Origin: Shouchella xiaoxiensis
Lineage (GTDB): Bacteria; Bacillota; Bacilli; Bacillales; Bacillaceae_D
Direction of reading: 5' to 3'
DNA: 64,000 bases
NCBI RefSeq assembly: GCF_016907895.1
Contig: NZ_JAFBCV010000008.1
Span: forward strand, 124,001 to 188,000
The position numbers and the translations under genes were made by a program. This document shows positions 15,567-24,432 of the stretch, piece after piece (position 1 is the stretch's first letter; every line of letters starts with the position of its first letter). The notes under the pieces are model-generated. The model worked only from the letters and a program-made list of their open reading frames with translations. It had not been told where the DNA came from and did no database searches.

Positions 15567-16471
15567 CACGCAAGCAGAAGGACCTCCTTGCTTCCATTGT
15601 AAAACATGCGATCCTAGTAGTCGTTGCCATCTTCACGATCTACCCCGTCATTTGGGTCATTATGGGCTCGTTTAATCCTGGTTCCTCGCTCTTTAGTGCT
15701 CAGATCATTCCGGGTATGAACTGGGGATTGTTTCTTGAAGGTGTGCGAAGCTTTGATTTCTCCCTTATATTCGATTCCATCTCGTCGATTCGAATGACGT
15801 TGACCCACTACAGCTACTTGTTTAATCAAACGGACTACTTGCTTTGGTACCAGAATACATTAAAAATCGCCTTGTGGAACATGGTCTTATCAACGTTCCT
15901 CGTTGTTACCGCCGCCTATGCTTTCAGTCGATTCCGTTTCAAAGGGAGAAAGCAAGGCTTAATGGCGATGCTTGTGCTGCAAATGTTCCCGGGCTTTATG
16001 GGGATGATTGCGATTTACATTCTGCTCTTGCAGCTTGGCTTGCTCGATAATCACTGGGGCTTAATTCTTGTTTATGCCGGTGGATCCATCCCGTTTAATG
16101 CCTGGCTCGTGAAAGGGTATTTTGATACATTGCCGAAGAGTCTTGAAGAAGCAGCTCGAATCGATGGCGCTGGGAACATTACGATTTTCGCCCGTGTGCT
16201 CATGCCTCTCTCGATTCCCATTCTCGTCTTCGTAGCCGTCTCCAACTTTATTGGACCGTGGATGGACTTTATCTTTGCTCGACTCGTTCTTCGTTCAAAT
16301 GAAAACAAAACGCTCGCAATTGGTTTGTTCGAGATGGTAACCGGTCGCGGAAATACCGAGTTCACAACGTTCGCTGCTGGAGCCGTTCTTGTTGCTATAC
16401 CTATAACAATCTTGTTTATGGTTTTCCAGAAGTATATGGTGGAAGGTTTAAAAGCAGGGGCAAATAAATAA
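15563..16471 (+). CDS. mdxG: maltodextrin ABC permease MdxG/MalG
   Basis: A 302-residue six-helix permease. The EAA loop (AARIDGAGNITIFARV) and the C-terminal VEGLKAGANK ending are those of MalG. It is coupled to mdxF by a 4-bp ATGA overlap and ends the operon; no msmX/malK-type ATPase gene follows, so an unlinked multitask ATPase is expected. Confidence 0.93.
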   Translation: MTRKQKDLLASIVKHAILVVVAIFTIYPVIWVIMGSFNPGSSLFSAQIIPGMNWGLFLEGVRSFDFSLIFDSISSIRMTLTHYSYLFNQTDYLLWYQNTLKIALWNMVLSTFLVVTAAYAFSRFRFKGRKQGLMAMLVLQMFPGFMGMIAIYILLLQLGLLDNHWGLILVYAGGSIPFNAWLVKGYFDTLPKSLEEAARIDGAGNITIFARVLMPLSIPILVFVAVSNFIGPWMDFIFARLVLRSNENKTLAIGLFEMVTGRGNTEFTTFAAGAVLVAIPITILFMVFQKYMVEGLKAGANK

Positions 16472-16532
16472 CGCGCCTATTGAATTAGAAAGGCAATCAT
16501 GGTAAGCTGTTTGACAACTAACGAAAGGACTG

Positions 16533-16728
16533 ATGGGTGGACGATGATTAACTAATCTATTTTCTTAGCTGAAATGAAAAATTTTCGAAGCGAGAACATA
16601 GGATTAGTCTGCCCATTTGTCTAAAACGAATCTGCCCACGTAGCGTTCGTTTCTTTCATTGGGATCAGTACGGCTAATCCTTCCAATTAATAATTGGGAG
16701 GTTTTTTTGTCCTCCCGTTTTAGAGGAG
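16533..16728 (+). promoter_or_regulatory. attenuator-like leader of ABC-F gene
   Basis: Structured 5' region. A terminator hairpin (16679-16701, CCTTCCAATT with AATTGGGAGG) ends in T7 (16702-16708) just before the gene. An upstream AGGATTAG (16600-16607) is perfectly complementary to CTAATCCT (16674-16681), which overlaps the terminator's left arm and so could act as an antiterminator. AAACGAA/TTCGTTT (16624-16630/16646-16652) nests within it. CCTCCC (16711-16716) could pair with either GGGAGG of the terminator or the ribosome site. Tiny reading frames MGGR (16533) and MIN (16544) could act as ribosome-stalling leaders. Drug-responsive attenuation is known for ABC-F resistance genes; its operation here is inferred. 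Confidence 0.7.
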
Positions 16729-18377
16729 TGATTACCATAATCGAACTTATACGCATTCATAATGGAGCAATTGAATTTGACGGAAACTGTTTATTTGAAA
16801 AGATAACCGTATCAATCCAGCAAAACACTCGGATTGGCATTATCGGCAAAAACGGTGCAGGGAAATCGACGCTGCTTCAGCTTTTAACAGGAGAACGAGC
16901 GCTCACATCCGGTCATGTTGAGCACCTCAACGATTCGCTTTCCATCGCAGTCGTTACACAGGAAGAAGAGCATGTTTCCTTTGAGATTATTTCTCCAGAA
17001 GAACAGACGCTCCGAACGAAATGGAACATTCCATCGCGTAGCTACGAGCAATTAAGCGGCGGCGAAAAACTGAAAGCCCGTTTGGCACGAGGTTTCGCAC
17101 AAGAAGCCGACTTGCTCTTGCTCGATGAACCGACGAACCACCTTGATGAAGCGAGTGTTGCCATGGTTGTTGAGGCAATTCAAACCTATCAAGGCACCGT
17201 TGTGTTTATCTCTCATGACCGCTATTTTCTCGACCAAACCGCATCGCATATCTGGGCATTTGAACAGCACACATTGTATGAACATAAGGGCAACTACAGC
17301 TCTTACCGCGAGGATCTCGCCCAGCGTCGTCTCGCTCAACAGCGCGCTTATGATAAACAGCAAGCAATGGTTGGTCGGATCGAAGGACAGTTAAACCAGC
17401 TCGGGGCGTGGTCGGCTAAAGGCCATAAACAGTCTACTAAGCAAGAAGGATTTAAAGAATATCACCGCAAAAAAGCCGGAAAGCTCGATGCCCAAGTAAA
17501 ATCAAAACGAAAACGATTAGAGAAAGAACTTGAGCGTATCAACGCCAGTCCGGTTGAAGAACCGTATGAGGTACAGTTTTCATTTGCGACGCAAGCCAAG
17601 GTCGGCAAGCGCTTCTTAGAGGTCAAGAACCTCGCGAAATCGTACGGTGAGCAGACACTCTTTAAGAAAAGCAATTTTACGATTCAGCACGGAGAAAAAG
17701 TTGCGTTAGTCGGCCCAAATGGCAGCGGCAAAACAACCTTTTTAAAGTTAATTAACGGTGATGCCATGCCAACAAAAGGAACCGTTTGGATTTCCCCGTC
17801 TGCGAAGATTGGTTATTTAACGCAGGATGTGTTTGATTTACCGCTTGAACAAACGCCAGAAGACTTATTTTATCAAGAAACGTTTGCCAAAAAGGCACTC
17901 GTCTTAAACTTAATGAAGCACCTCGGCTTCAGCGTAGCGCAATGGAAGGAACCGATTAAACAAATGAGCATGGGTGAGCGAGTTAAGTGTAAACTGATGT
18001 ACGACATCTTGGCTGAGAAAGACGTGCTCATTCTCGATGAACCAACAAACCATCTTGATTTAGAATCACGGGAGCAGCTTGAAGCGACGCTAAGTGAATA
18101 CAGCGGAACGCTTTTAGTTGTCTCTCATGACCGCTACTTCCTTGAAAAAACAACGAATGTGACGCTTCAGTTTGACCAGAATTCGTTGAAGAAGGTTGTA
18201 TCCCGAGGTGAGGCGATTTCCGCACCAAACAAACAGGCTGAACAAAAACTCGCGCTTGAAACGAAGCGCCAAGAAGTGCTCGGCAAGCTCAGCTTCTTAA
18301 CACCTGCCGATCCAGATTATAAGAGTTTAGACGCGGCCTTTACTGACTTGACCAAGCAGATCCGGGAGCTGGATTAA
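16728..18377 (+). CDS. ABC-F ribosome-protection-type ATPase (VmlR/Lsa-like)
   Basis: A soluble ABC protein of about 549 residues with two ATPase domains and no membrane segments: Walker A GKNGAGKST and GPNGSGKTT, signatures LSGGEKLKARL and MSMGERVKCKL, Walker B LLLLDEPTNHLD and VLILDEPTNHLD, and the charged inter-domain linker (KQSTKQEGFKEYHRKKAGK) that reaches the peptidyl-transferase centre in ABC-F proteins. It probably displaces lincosamide, streptogramin or pleuromutilin-type drugs; the specificity is not provable here. Start: GTG 16728 is the nearest standard codon, but AGAGGAG is spaced for ATA 16737 (giving (M)IELIRIHNG, the usual N-terminus). Confidence 0.88.
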   Translation: MITIIELIRIHNGAIEFDGNCLFEKITVSIQQNTRIGIIGKNGAGKSTLLQLLTGERALTSGHVEHLNDSLSIAVVTQEEEHVSFEIISPEEQTLRTKWNIPSRSYEQLSGGEKLKARLARGFAQEADLLLLDEPTNHLDEASVAMVVEAIQTYQGTVVFISHDRYFLDQTASHIWAFEQHTLYEHKGNYSSYREDLAQRRLAQQRAYDKQQAMVGRIEGQLNQLGAWSAKGHKQSTKQEGFKEYHRKKAGKLDAQVKSKRKRLEKELERINASPVEEPYEVQFSFATQAKVGKRFLEVKNLAKSYGEQTLFKKSNFTIQHGEKVALVGPNGSGKTTFLKLINGDAMPTKGTVWISPSAKIGYLTQDVFDLPLEQTPEDLFYQETFAKKALVLNLMKHLGFSVAQWKEPIKQMSMGERVKCKLMYDILAEKDVLILDEPTNHLDLESREQLEATLSEYSGTLLVVSHDRYFLEKTTNVTLQFDQNSLKKVVSRGEAISAPNKQAEQKLALETKRQEVLGKLSFLTPADPDYKSLDAAFTDLTKQIRELD

Positions 18378-18381
18378 AAAG

Positions 18382-18407
18382 AGAACCGTGCAGCGCTGCA
18401 CGGTTCT
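18382..18407. terminator. bidirectional terminator, perfect palindrome
   Basis: AGAACCGTGCAGC followed by its exact complement, between the convergent ABC-F and acetyltransferase genes. The T-rich tail is short on the + strand. Confidence 0.7.
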
Positions 18408-18412
18408 TCTTC

Positions 18413-19297
18413 CTAGACATACGTTAAAACCACGTCGTAACTAATTAAGTTGTATTTCACTTTAAATCCAGCGGCTACGTACAGACGAATTGCCGCCATG
18501 TTTTCCTTACTTACAGATAACGTTAATTGGTTAATTTGCGGGTATGAAAAAAGTGTCTTAACGGCGCTAATTAATAATGATTTTCCCATTCCTTCTTTGC
18601 GATATTCATCGGCAACTGCTATGTATTCAATGCTCGCTTCTCCATGGTTGGGATTTGCTTCAACGTAGACGTACCCTTTGATGTCATGGTCATTTTTCGC
18701 TGCGATAAATAAGTGGTTTGTATCATTTAATCTTTGCAAAATGGTCGCTCCACTATAATAGGTTGATGGAAAAAACTGATCATGAAGTTGCTTAAACGAG
18801 TCCTCATAGTTTTTGTTATAAGCATCAATCTTGCTTGAGTTTTCACTAGCGAAAGAGTCACTCGTCAATTCCAAAATCGTATGGCTGCCCTGGTCTACTC
18901 CATTATTATTGGCTAGAAACGCTTTCACAAAACGATTCTCTTCGTTGATGAAAAAAGAGAACTCTTTGACTTCTTGCGGCATTCCCGCTACTAGTTCATT
19001 CCACATCACTTGCGCCGTTTCTAACTCTTCTTGCTCGACGAAAGGTCCCCAAACTTCTGCATAGCCCTGCTCTAAATCAACATCCAATCCAAGCGCACCA
19101 ACCAACCTTCTATCCTCATAAGCAAGAATAAACGATTTTTCTAATGGTAAATCGGAAAAATCCGTACGCAATTGATCGTGAATCTCCTCTGCTTTCTCAC
19201 CGCAAAAGCCGATATGTGCTGATTGAATGCTGTTCATTTTGGCAAGAAATGCGGCTAGTTCTCTACTGTTTTCTGGTGATGCTTTCACTAATTCCAT
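18413..19297 (-). CDS. GNAT N-acetyltransferase, tandem-domain
   Basis: A 294-residue protein. The C-terminal GNAT domain is clear (YIAVADEYRKEGMGKSLL is the acetyl-CoA pyrophosphate loop, and ENMAAIRLYVAAGF the following helix). The N-terminal half looks like a degenerate GNAT fold (FILAYEDRRLVGALGLDVD). ATG 19297 is used because AAGGGGG lies just upstream; upstream in-frame codons lack a site. The acceptor is unknown. It is monocistronic between two terminators. Confidence 0.82.
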   Translation of the reverse strand: MELVKASPENSRELAAFLAKMNSIQSAHIGFCGEKAEEIHDQLRTDFSDLPLEKSFILAYEDRRLVGALGLDVDLEQGYAEVWGPFVEQEELETAQVMWNELVAGMPQEVKEFSFFINEENRFVKAFLANNNGVDQGSHTILELTSDSFASENSSKIDAYNKNYEDSFKQLHDQFFPSTYYSGATILQRLNDTNHLFIAAKNDHDIKGYVYVEANPNHGEASIEYIAVADEYRKEGMGKSLLISAVKTLFSYPQINQLTLSVSKENMAAIRLYVAAGFKVKYNLISYDVVLTYV

Positions 19298-19354
19298 CGT
19301 ATCCCCCTTTTCACCTCGACTTATAGTTCTAGAAACAGTCGCAAAAACCTGCAT

Positions 19355-19390
19355 AAAAAAAGGCGAAAGAGGAATGTTCCTCTTTCGCCT
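19355..19390 (-). terminator. terminator of putP
   Basis: Perfect stem AGGCGAAAGAGGAA/TTCCTCTTTCGCCT (19361-19390) followed on the minus strand by seven Ts. Confidence 0.9.
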
Positions 19391-19405
19391 ATCTCTCAAT
19401 AAACA

Positions 19406-20914
19406 TTACTTATTTTCTTCAAGCTGTTGCTTGAATTCCTTAAACCCTTCGTCTACTTTAGGATCATTAGACGTCAGCTTACTGACTAAGAAGATCATTA
19501 ACGTCGCGACAATAAATCCCGGGAGAAGTTCGTAGACACGTTCATTCATTCCGAACCATTGATACATATTCGTATTGGCCCAGACGATGACTACAACTGC
19601 ACCGGACATCATTCCAGCAAGGGCGCCCCACTTCGTCATGTTTCTCCAGTACAAGCTGATCAGCATTACTGGACCAAAGGCAGCACCAAATCCGGCCCAA
19701 GCATAGCTAACAATTTCTAAGATTGAGCTATTTTGATCCCATGATAAAGCGAGCGCGATCAACGCGACAATTAACACAGCTCCACGACCAAGGAAAACGA
19801 GCTCTTTATCACTTGGCGATCGTTTCGTAAATGTTTTATAAAGATCTTCCGTTAATGAGCTTGACGTAACAAGCAGCTGGGAGGAAATCGTACTCATTAC
19901 AGCCGCTAGAATCGCACTAAAAATAATTCCGATCACAAACGGATGAAAGAGCATATCCGCTAACACAACAAATACCGTCTCATGTTGGTTATCCGCTCCT
20001 GCCGTTAATGAAATCCCTTCTCCTGTTAAATAAGCGCGTCCAACAAGACCGGTAAGCATTGCACCTATTATTGAGAGAATCATCCACGTCATACCAATTC
20101 TTCTTGCTGGCTTCGCTTCCCTTGCACTTCGCAAAGCCATAAACCGCACGATAATATGTGGCTGACCAAAGTATCCCAGTCCCCAAGCTAGTGAACCGAG
20201 AATCGCTATAAACGAAACACCACGGAACACATCAAGCAATAGTGGGTCAATGCTTCTGATCTGATCAAACGATGCTGAGAATCCGCCTACTTCACCTAGC
20301 GCAACAATTGGTACAAGTAGAAGCGCAAACATCATTAGACTTCCCTGCACAACGTCCGTCCAGCTAACGGCCAAAAACCCACCGAACAACGTGTACAAAA
20401 TCGTCACGCTCGCGATGACAATTAAACTAACATGGTAATCAATATCCAGTACCGTATCAAAAACAACTCCACCCGATACCATTCCAGAGGATACGTAAAT
20501 GGTAAAAAAGAAAACAATAATAAGTCCCGATAAGATTCGTAGCATTTTCGATCCATCTAAGAAACGGTTTTCCAAGAATCCCGGAATCGTAATGGAATTA
20601 TTTGCAGTTTCCGTATAAGTTCGAAGCCTCGGTGCTAAAAAGACCCAGTTTAAATACGCACCAATAATTAATCCTAGCGCCAACCAACCTGCACCAAGCC
20701 CTGTAATGTACATCGAGCCAGGTAAAGCAAGCATCAGCCAACCGCTCATATCCGAGGCACCTGCGCTAAGTGCAGCGACTGTTGGCGATAGCCCTCTCCC
20801 TCCTAAAGTGTAATCAGAATGGCTTTTTGTCTTTGTATAGCCATACCAACCAATCAAAATCATAATAAGTAAATAAATAACCATTGCTAAAATAATTTCA
20901 GTAGAAATACCCAT
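19406..20914 (-). CDS. putP: sodium/proline symporter PutP
   Basis: A 502-residue sodium:solute symporter with about 13 membrane segments. The proline-transporter signature DYTLGGRGLSPTVAALSAGA and ASDMSGWLMLALPG contain the sodium and proline site residues. It imports proline with sodium, as nutrient or osmoprotectant, consistent with a salt- or alkali-adapted host. ATG 20914 (MGISTEIIL) is preferred over GTG 20932 because AAAGGG lies 5-8 nt before it. It is monocistronic. Confidence 0.93.
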   Translation of the reverse strand: MGISTEIILAMVIYLLIMILIGWYGYTKTKSHSDYTLGGRGLSPTVAALSAGASDMSGWLMLALPGSMYITGLGAGWLALGLIIGAYLNWVFLAPRLRTYTETANNSITIPGFLENRFLDGSKMLRILSGLIIVFFFTIYVSSGMVSGGVVFDTVLDIDYHVSLIVIASVTILYTLFGGFLAVSWTDVVQGSLMMFALLLVPIVALGEVGGFSASFDQIRSIDPLLLDVFRGVSFIAILGSLAWGLGYFGQPHIIVRFMALRSAREAKPARRIGMTWMILSIIGAMLTGLVGRAYLTGEGISLTAGADNQHETVFVVLADMLFHPFVIGIIFSAILAAVMSTISSQLLVTSSSLTEDLYKTFTKRSPSDKELVFLGRGAVLIVALIALALSWDQNSSILEIVSYAWAGFGAAFGPVMLISLYWRNMTKWGALAGMMSGAVVVIVWANTNMYQWFGMNERVYELLPGFIVATLMIFLVSKLTSNDPKVDEGFKEFKQQLEENK

Positions 20915-21233
20915 CAACACCCTTTCTTTCACTAGTGGAACAAAGCGTCAATTGTGACTGTTCCTCTTCGTTTCATAGAAGATATGTATGGTTCTCTCCT
21001 TCTCCTAAGCACTGAATTATCATAGCATCTCTACTTAAAGAAAATCGATATGAACAATTCCACTTTAAATTATAAATGATTGTTTCCTATATTGTTAGAG
21101 CCAATTAACTCACTCATGCTTAAATATCTGCTTGATTATAGCTGTTTACTCATTGATATGATCGAAATCCAATTCTGGGATTAGGTGGAAAGCGCAAGTA
21201 AGTAGGGGGGAGTGGTTGAATTTCACTTCATCC

Positions 21234-21316
21234 GAAAGCTTGCCGCGGAGGATCGTCTGACCCTTCGCAGTCTTCGTTCTGCTAAATCTCAAAACGCTCC
21301 TTTTCCGCTAGCTTTC
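21234..21316. repeat. interspersed hairpin repeat, degenerate copy 2
   Basis: Ends GAAAGCT (21234-21240) and AGCTTTC (21310-21316) are inverted, with GCGGAGGA facing TCCTTTTCCGC inside. The body (CCGCGGAGGATCGTCTGA, then GTCTTCG) resembles copy 1 at 9335-9444. The surrounding gap 20933-21463 otherwise shows only putP upstream sequence and a weak GGAAGG/CCTTCC hairpin near 21408-21436 that may end the amylase transcript. Confidence 0.55.
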
Positions 21317-21463
21317 CAATTAACTACAAATAGCAATACTATTAGCCTACCTCAATCCTACGAAGCTACAACGAAAAGATTGGTCAGCAACCAACACCAT
21401 AAAAAAGGAGGAAGGCTGTAATAAGATCCTTCCCTGCTTTTTAGAGGCCGTTTTCTCAAGGTG

Positions 21464-23014
21464 TTATTTTTGATAAATTCCGGTTGAATAAGGAGCCAGC
21501 GTCACGCCATCTTCCCCTTGATTAATCGGTTTAGATGAGTAATAGAGCTCACCTAATTGATCCACTTCAACCGTCACTTCCTCACCACTAACATTGTGGA
21601 GTACAAGTACGCGCTCTTCCCCCATGTATCGTTCAAAGCTTATCAACCCTTGCGCTTGGACATCCGATTGTGTGATCTCTCCGTCAATCAAAACCGCATG
21701 ACTCCGGCGCACGGAAATCAGCTCTTGATAATGATTCCAGAGTGAATCGTCGTCTTTTTGCTGCGTTTCCACTGCTAATGTTTCCTTCTCTAAACTGTAT
21801 CGCCGTTCGATCCAGCTTGTTTCTGCTTCATCTTCGCCCGCTGTCCAGATCATTGGCTCACGAATATGTTCGTCCGGCTTCTGCCCCTCTAAGCCAATCT
21901 CTTCACCGTAATAGAGAAATGGGTTTCCCGGCAGCGTCAGCATTAGGCTCGCCCCCATTTTTGCATGATCGACGTTGCCATTCACTTCACTCATAATCCG
22001 ATCCATATCATGATTCGTTAAGAAAATACTATCCTGGTAATTTGGTTCAATTTGCTGATAATAGCTGCGTACTTTTTCTAAACTAGAGACAATTCCTGTA
22101 TCTCGCTCGCTTTGAAGCGCTGAAATCAGCTTTGTTGATAAGTCAAAATTAAAGCCACTATCGAGTGCCTCCATGTATTGACCGACAACAGAGGCGCTGT
22201 CCCACACTTCACCAACGAGAAATGACCCTGGTTTTACCGTTTCCATATGCGCTTTGAACGCTTGCCATAACTCCACATTGTGCGCATGATGATCATCGAT
22301 TTGATACGCACTAACTAAATACTTAGCCGCATCCACACGGAACCCATCAACTCCTACCTCATCGAGCCAAAAAGTACTTGCTTGCTTGAATTCATCCATA
22401 ACTGCTGGATTGTCAAAATTGAGATCAGGCATGCCCTCCCAAAAAACGCCTTCGTACTTTTCTTCCTCAAGCCCATGCCAAATCGGTTGTCCCCAGTCAC
22501 CGACTTGCTGAAGCGGCGTTGAGTCATCGCTCCAAACATAATAATCGCGATAAGTTGAGTCACCTGCTAGCGCTTTTTGAAACCAAGGATGTTCTTTTGA
22601 GCTATGATTCATGACAAAGTCCATGATGACTTCAATACCACGTGCCTGAGCTTCTTCAACGAACGTCTTCATATCTTCCATCGTGCCGTAGTCTGGGTTA
22701 ACCCCCTCATAATCGGTCACGTCATAGCCGTGGTAGCTTGGCGAAGGATGAATCGGCATTAACCATATCCCTTCTACCCCGAGTTGTTCAAGCTGGTCCA
22801 GCTTAGCCGTCGCACCAGGAAAATCCCCGATTCCATCACCATCGCTATCGGCAAATGCGCGCACAAAAATCTCATAGTAAACACGGTGCTCTCCGTCCTC
22901 TACGAAGGCTGTTTCAGGTGACCACACCATCTCGGTTGTTTCATTATTCACCTCAGCTTGACATGCACTTAACACCAGTATGCCTAAGCAGAAACCAAGT
23001 CTTTTTTTATTCAA
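21464..23014 (-). CDS. membrane-anchored GH13 alpha-amylase/neopullulanase-type lipoprotein
   Basis: A 516-residue glycoside hydrolase family 13 enzyme exported as a lipoprotein (lipobox LSAC, Cys18). The catalytic triad is complete: nucleophile Asp228 in GFRVDAAKY, acid/base Glu269 in LVGEVW, and Asp336 in TNHDMDR. The DSDGDGIGDF calcium/loop motif and a C-terminal beta domain are present. It probably cleaves starch or maltodextrins at the cell surface for MdxEFG. The start is TTG 23014, with GGGGGAG 5 nt upstream. The operator at 23059-23070 is shared with mdxE. Confidence 0.92.
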   Translation of the reverse strand: MNKKRLGFCLGILVLSACQAEVNNETTEMVWSPETAFVEDGEHRVYYEIFVRAFADSDGDGIGDFPGATAKLDQLEQLGVEGIWLMPIHPSPSYHGYDVTDYEGVNPDYGTMEDMKTFVEEAQARGIEVIMDFVMNHSSKEHPWFQKALAGDSTYRDYYVWSDDSTPLQQVGDWGQPIWHGLEEEKYEGVFWEGMPDLNFDNPAVMDEFKQASTFWLDEVGVDGFRVDAAKYLVSAYQIDDHHAHNVELWQAFKAHMETVKPGSFLVGEVWDSASVVGQYMEALDSGFNFDLSTKLISALQSERDTGIVSSLEKVRSYYQQIEPNYQDSIFLTNHDMDRIMSEVNGNVDHAKMGASLMLTLPGNPFLYYGEEIGLEGQKPDEHIREPMIWTAGEDEAETSWIERRYSLEKETLAVETQQKDDDSLWNHYQELISVRRSHAVLIDGEITQSDVQAQGLISFERYMGEERVLVLHNVSGEEVTVEVDQLGELYYSSKPINQGEDGVTLAPYSTGIYQK

Positions 23015-23058
23015 AATAGCTCCCCCATTTCACTAGCGCCCTTCCTCCTTTTATATGT

Positions 23059-23070
23059 GCAAACGTTTTC
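23059..23070. promoter_or_regulatory. MalR/CcpA-type operator upstream of amylase
   Basis: GCAAACGTTTTC, identical to the site at 12818-12829. It lies 45 bp before the amylase TTG and just upstream of an AT-rich -10-like TATAAA on the minus strand, a position suited to repression. Confidence 0.65.
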
Positions 23071-23176
23071 CTCTATTCATCTGAATTCAGTTGTATGACC
23101 GTTTCTAAACTCTTTCTTCTTTTTCGAACAAACAACTAGACAATCGCCTGTCTTTCCTGTATCTTAAACATTCGTT

Positions 23177-23196
23177 TGCGAAAAATCGATTTCGCA
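23177..23196. promoter_or_regulatory. 20-bp dyad upstream of MFS gene
   Basis: Perfect inverted repeat TGCGAAA-N6-TTTCGCA, 24 bp before the MFS start. It could be a regulator site or an mRNA leader hairpin; no adjacent regulator gene explains it. Confidence 0.4.
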
Positions 23197-23219
23197 CGCA
23201 GAAGAGGGAGGGATTAAAA

Positions 23220-24398
23220 ATGATGACACGTTTTCAAAATAACCGCCGATTCATTTTATTTATTTTTATGATGGGGACATTCGCAGTTGGGATGACCGAA
23301 TATGTGGTAACCGGCTTGTTAACGCAGTTTGCCGAAGACCTTCAAGTCGAGGTATCAACGACGGGATTGCTGCTGAGCGTTTATGCGATTAGTGTAGCTG
23401 TTTTTGGTCCGCTCTTACGGATTATAACGATTAAATACCCACCAAAACCGCTTTTAATTGGTCTTGTTTCCTTGTTTGTGATTAGCAATATCGTTGCAGC
23501 AACTGCACCGAATTTTGAAGTATTGTTGCTTTCTCGCTTATTGTCAGCGATGATGCACGCACCGTTCTTCGGTCTTTGTATGTTAATCGCAATTCAACTG
23601 TCTGCTCCTGAGAAACGTACCGGAGTTATAGCAATCGTTCAAGGTGGCTTAACCATTGCGATTATGATTGGCGTGCCGTTCGGTTCTTATCTTGGTGGGA
23701 TGCTTGATTGGCGCCTTGTTTTCTGGTTTCTTGTTGTGCTTGGTTTAATTGTTCTAGTTGGACTGCTTCTGGCCGTTCCAAACGAAACGTACAGTCAAAA
23801 GCCGCAACTAAAACAAGAACTAAAAGCACTTCTTAATAAAAACGTACTCTGGGTCCTCGCCATTATTGTATTTGGCTTTTCCGCCGTCTTTACCGCCTAT
23901 ACGTTCAAAGAGCCGATGCTGCGGGAATTTGCTGGTTTTGGTGTAACAGGTGTAACGCTTGGCTTATTCAGCTTCGGTGTTGGTGCCGTTATCGGAAACT
24001 TTACCTCTGGACGGGTTGTTCCGCGTGCACTAACCAAAACGCTCATGCTCGCTTTACTCGTACTCGCCGTTGTTTTAGCCGTATTTACCGTGCTCCTTCA
24101 GGTGCCTGCCCTCGCTATCGTTGTCTGCTTTTTATTTGGGGCCGGTACATTCGGAACAACGCCGCTCCTTAATGCCAAAGTTATTCTAGCGGCAAAAGAA
24201 GCTCCAATGCTTTCCGGTACGGTTGCTGCGTCCGTCTTTAATTTGGCGAATGCGATCGGGGCCACGCTCGGAACCGTTTTTCTAAACAACGGTTTCAGCT
24301 ACCAAATGATTACCTGGATTGCTGCGGGGATGATTTTATTTGGTTTTGTACTTACGTTAATTACCAGCCGCGTTGAAGACAAAACGCTTTATGAATAA
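23220..24398 (+). CDS. MFS transporter, DHA1 family (AraJ/PbuE-like exporter)
   Basis: A 392-residue 12-TM transporter. The MTEYVVTGLLTQFAEDL start and the RLLSAMMHAPFFGLCMLIA segment place it with AraJ/YdhP/PbuE exporters of sugars, nucleobases or drugs. GGGAGG lies before ATG 23220. It forms a single-gene unit that ends in a strong palindromic terminator. The substrate is not predictable. Confidence 0.88.
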   Translation: MMTRFQNNRRFILFIFMMGTFAVGMTEYVVTGLLTQFAEDLQVEVSTTGLLLSVYAISVAVFGPLLRIITIKYPPKPLLIGLVSLFVISNIVAATAPNFEVLLLSRLLSAMMHAPFFGLCMLIAIQLSAPEKRTGVIAIVQGGLTIAIMIGVPFGSYLGGMLDWRLVFWFLVVLGLIVLVGLLLAVPNETYSQKPQLKQELKALLNKNVLWVLAIIVFGFSAVFTAYTFKEPMLREFAGFGVTGVTLGLFSFGVGAVIGNFTSGRVVPRALTKTLMLALLVLAVVLAVFTVLLQVPALAIVVCFLFGAGTFGTTPLLNAKVILAAKEAPMLSGTVAASVFNLANAIGATLGTVFLNNGFSYQMITWIAAGMILFGFVLTLITSRVEDKTLYE

Positions 24399-24401
24399 AG
24401 C

Positions 24402-24432
24402 AAAAGACCGGGCGCATGCGCCCGGTCTTTTT
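24402..24432. terminator. bidirectional terminator
   Basis: Perfect palindrome AAAGACCGGGCGCA/TGCGCCCGGTCTTT flanked by A and T runs, between convergent MFS and HIT genes. It includes the HIT stop region. Confidence 0.9.

Noticed and set aside
21212-21421. 69-codon + strand open frame
   Set aside because: It runs through the degenerate hairpin repeat and has no protein-like pattern.
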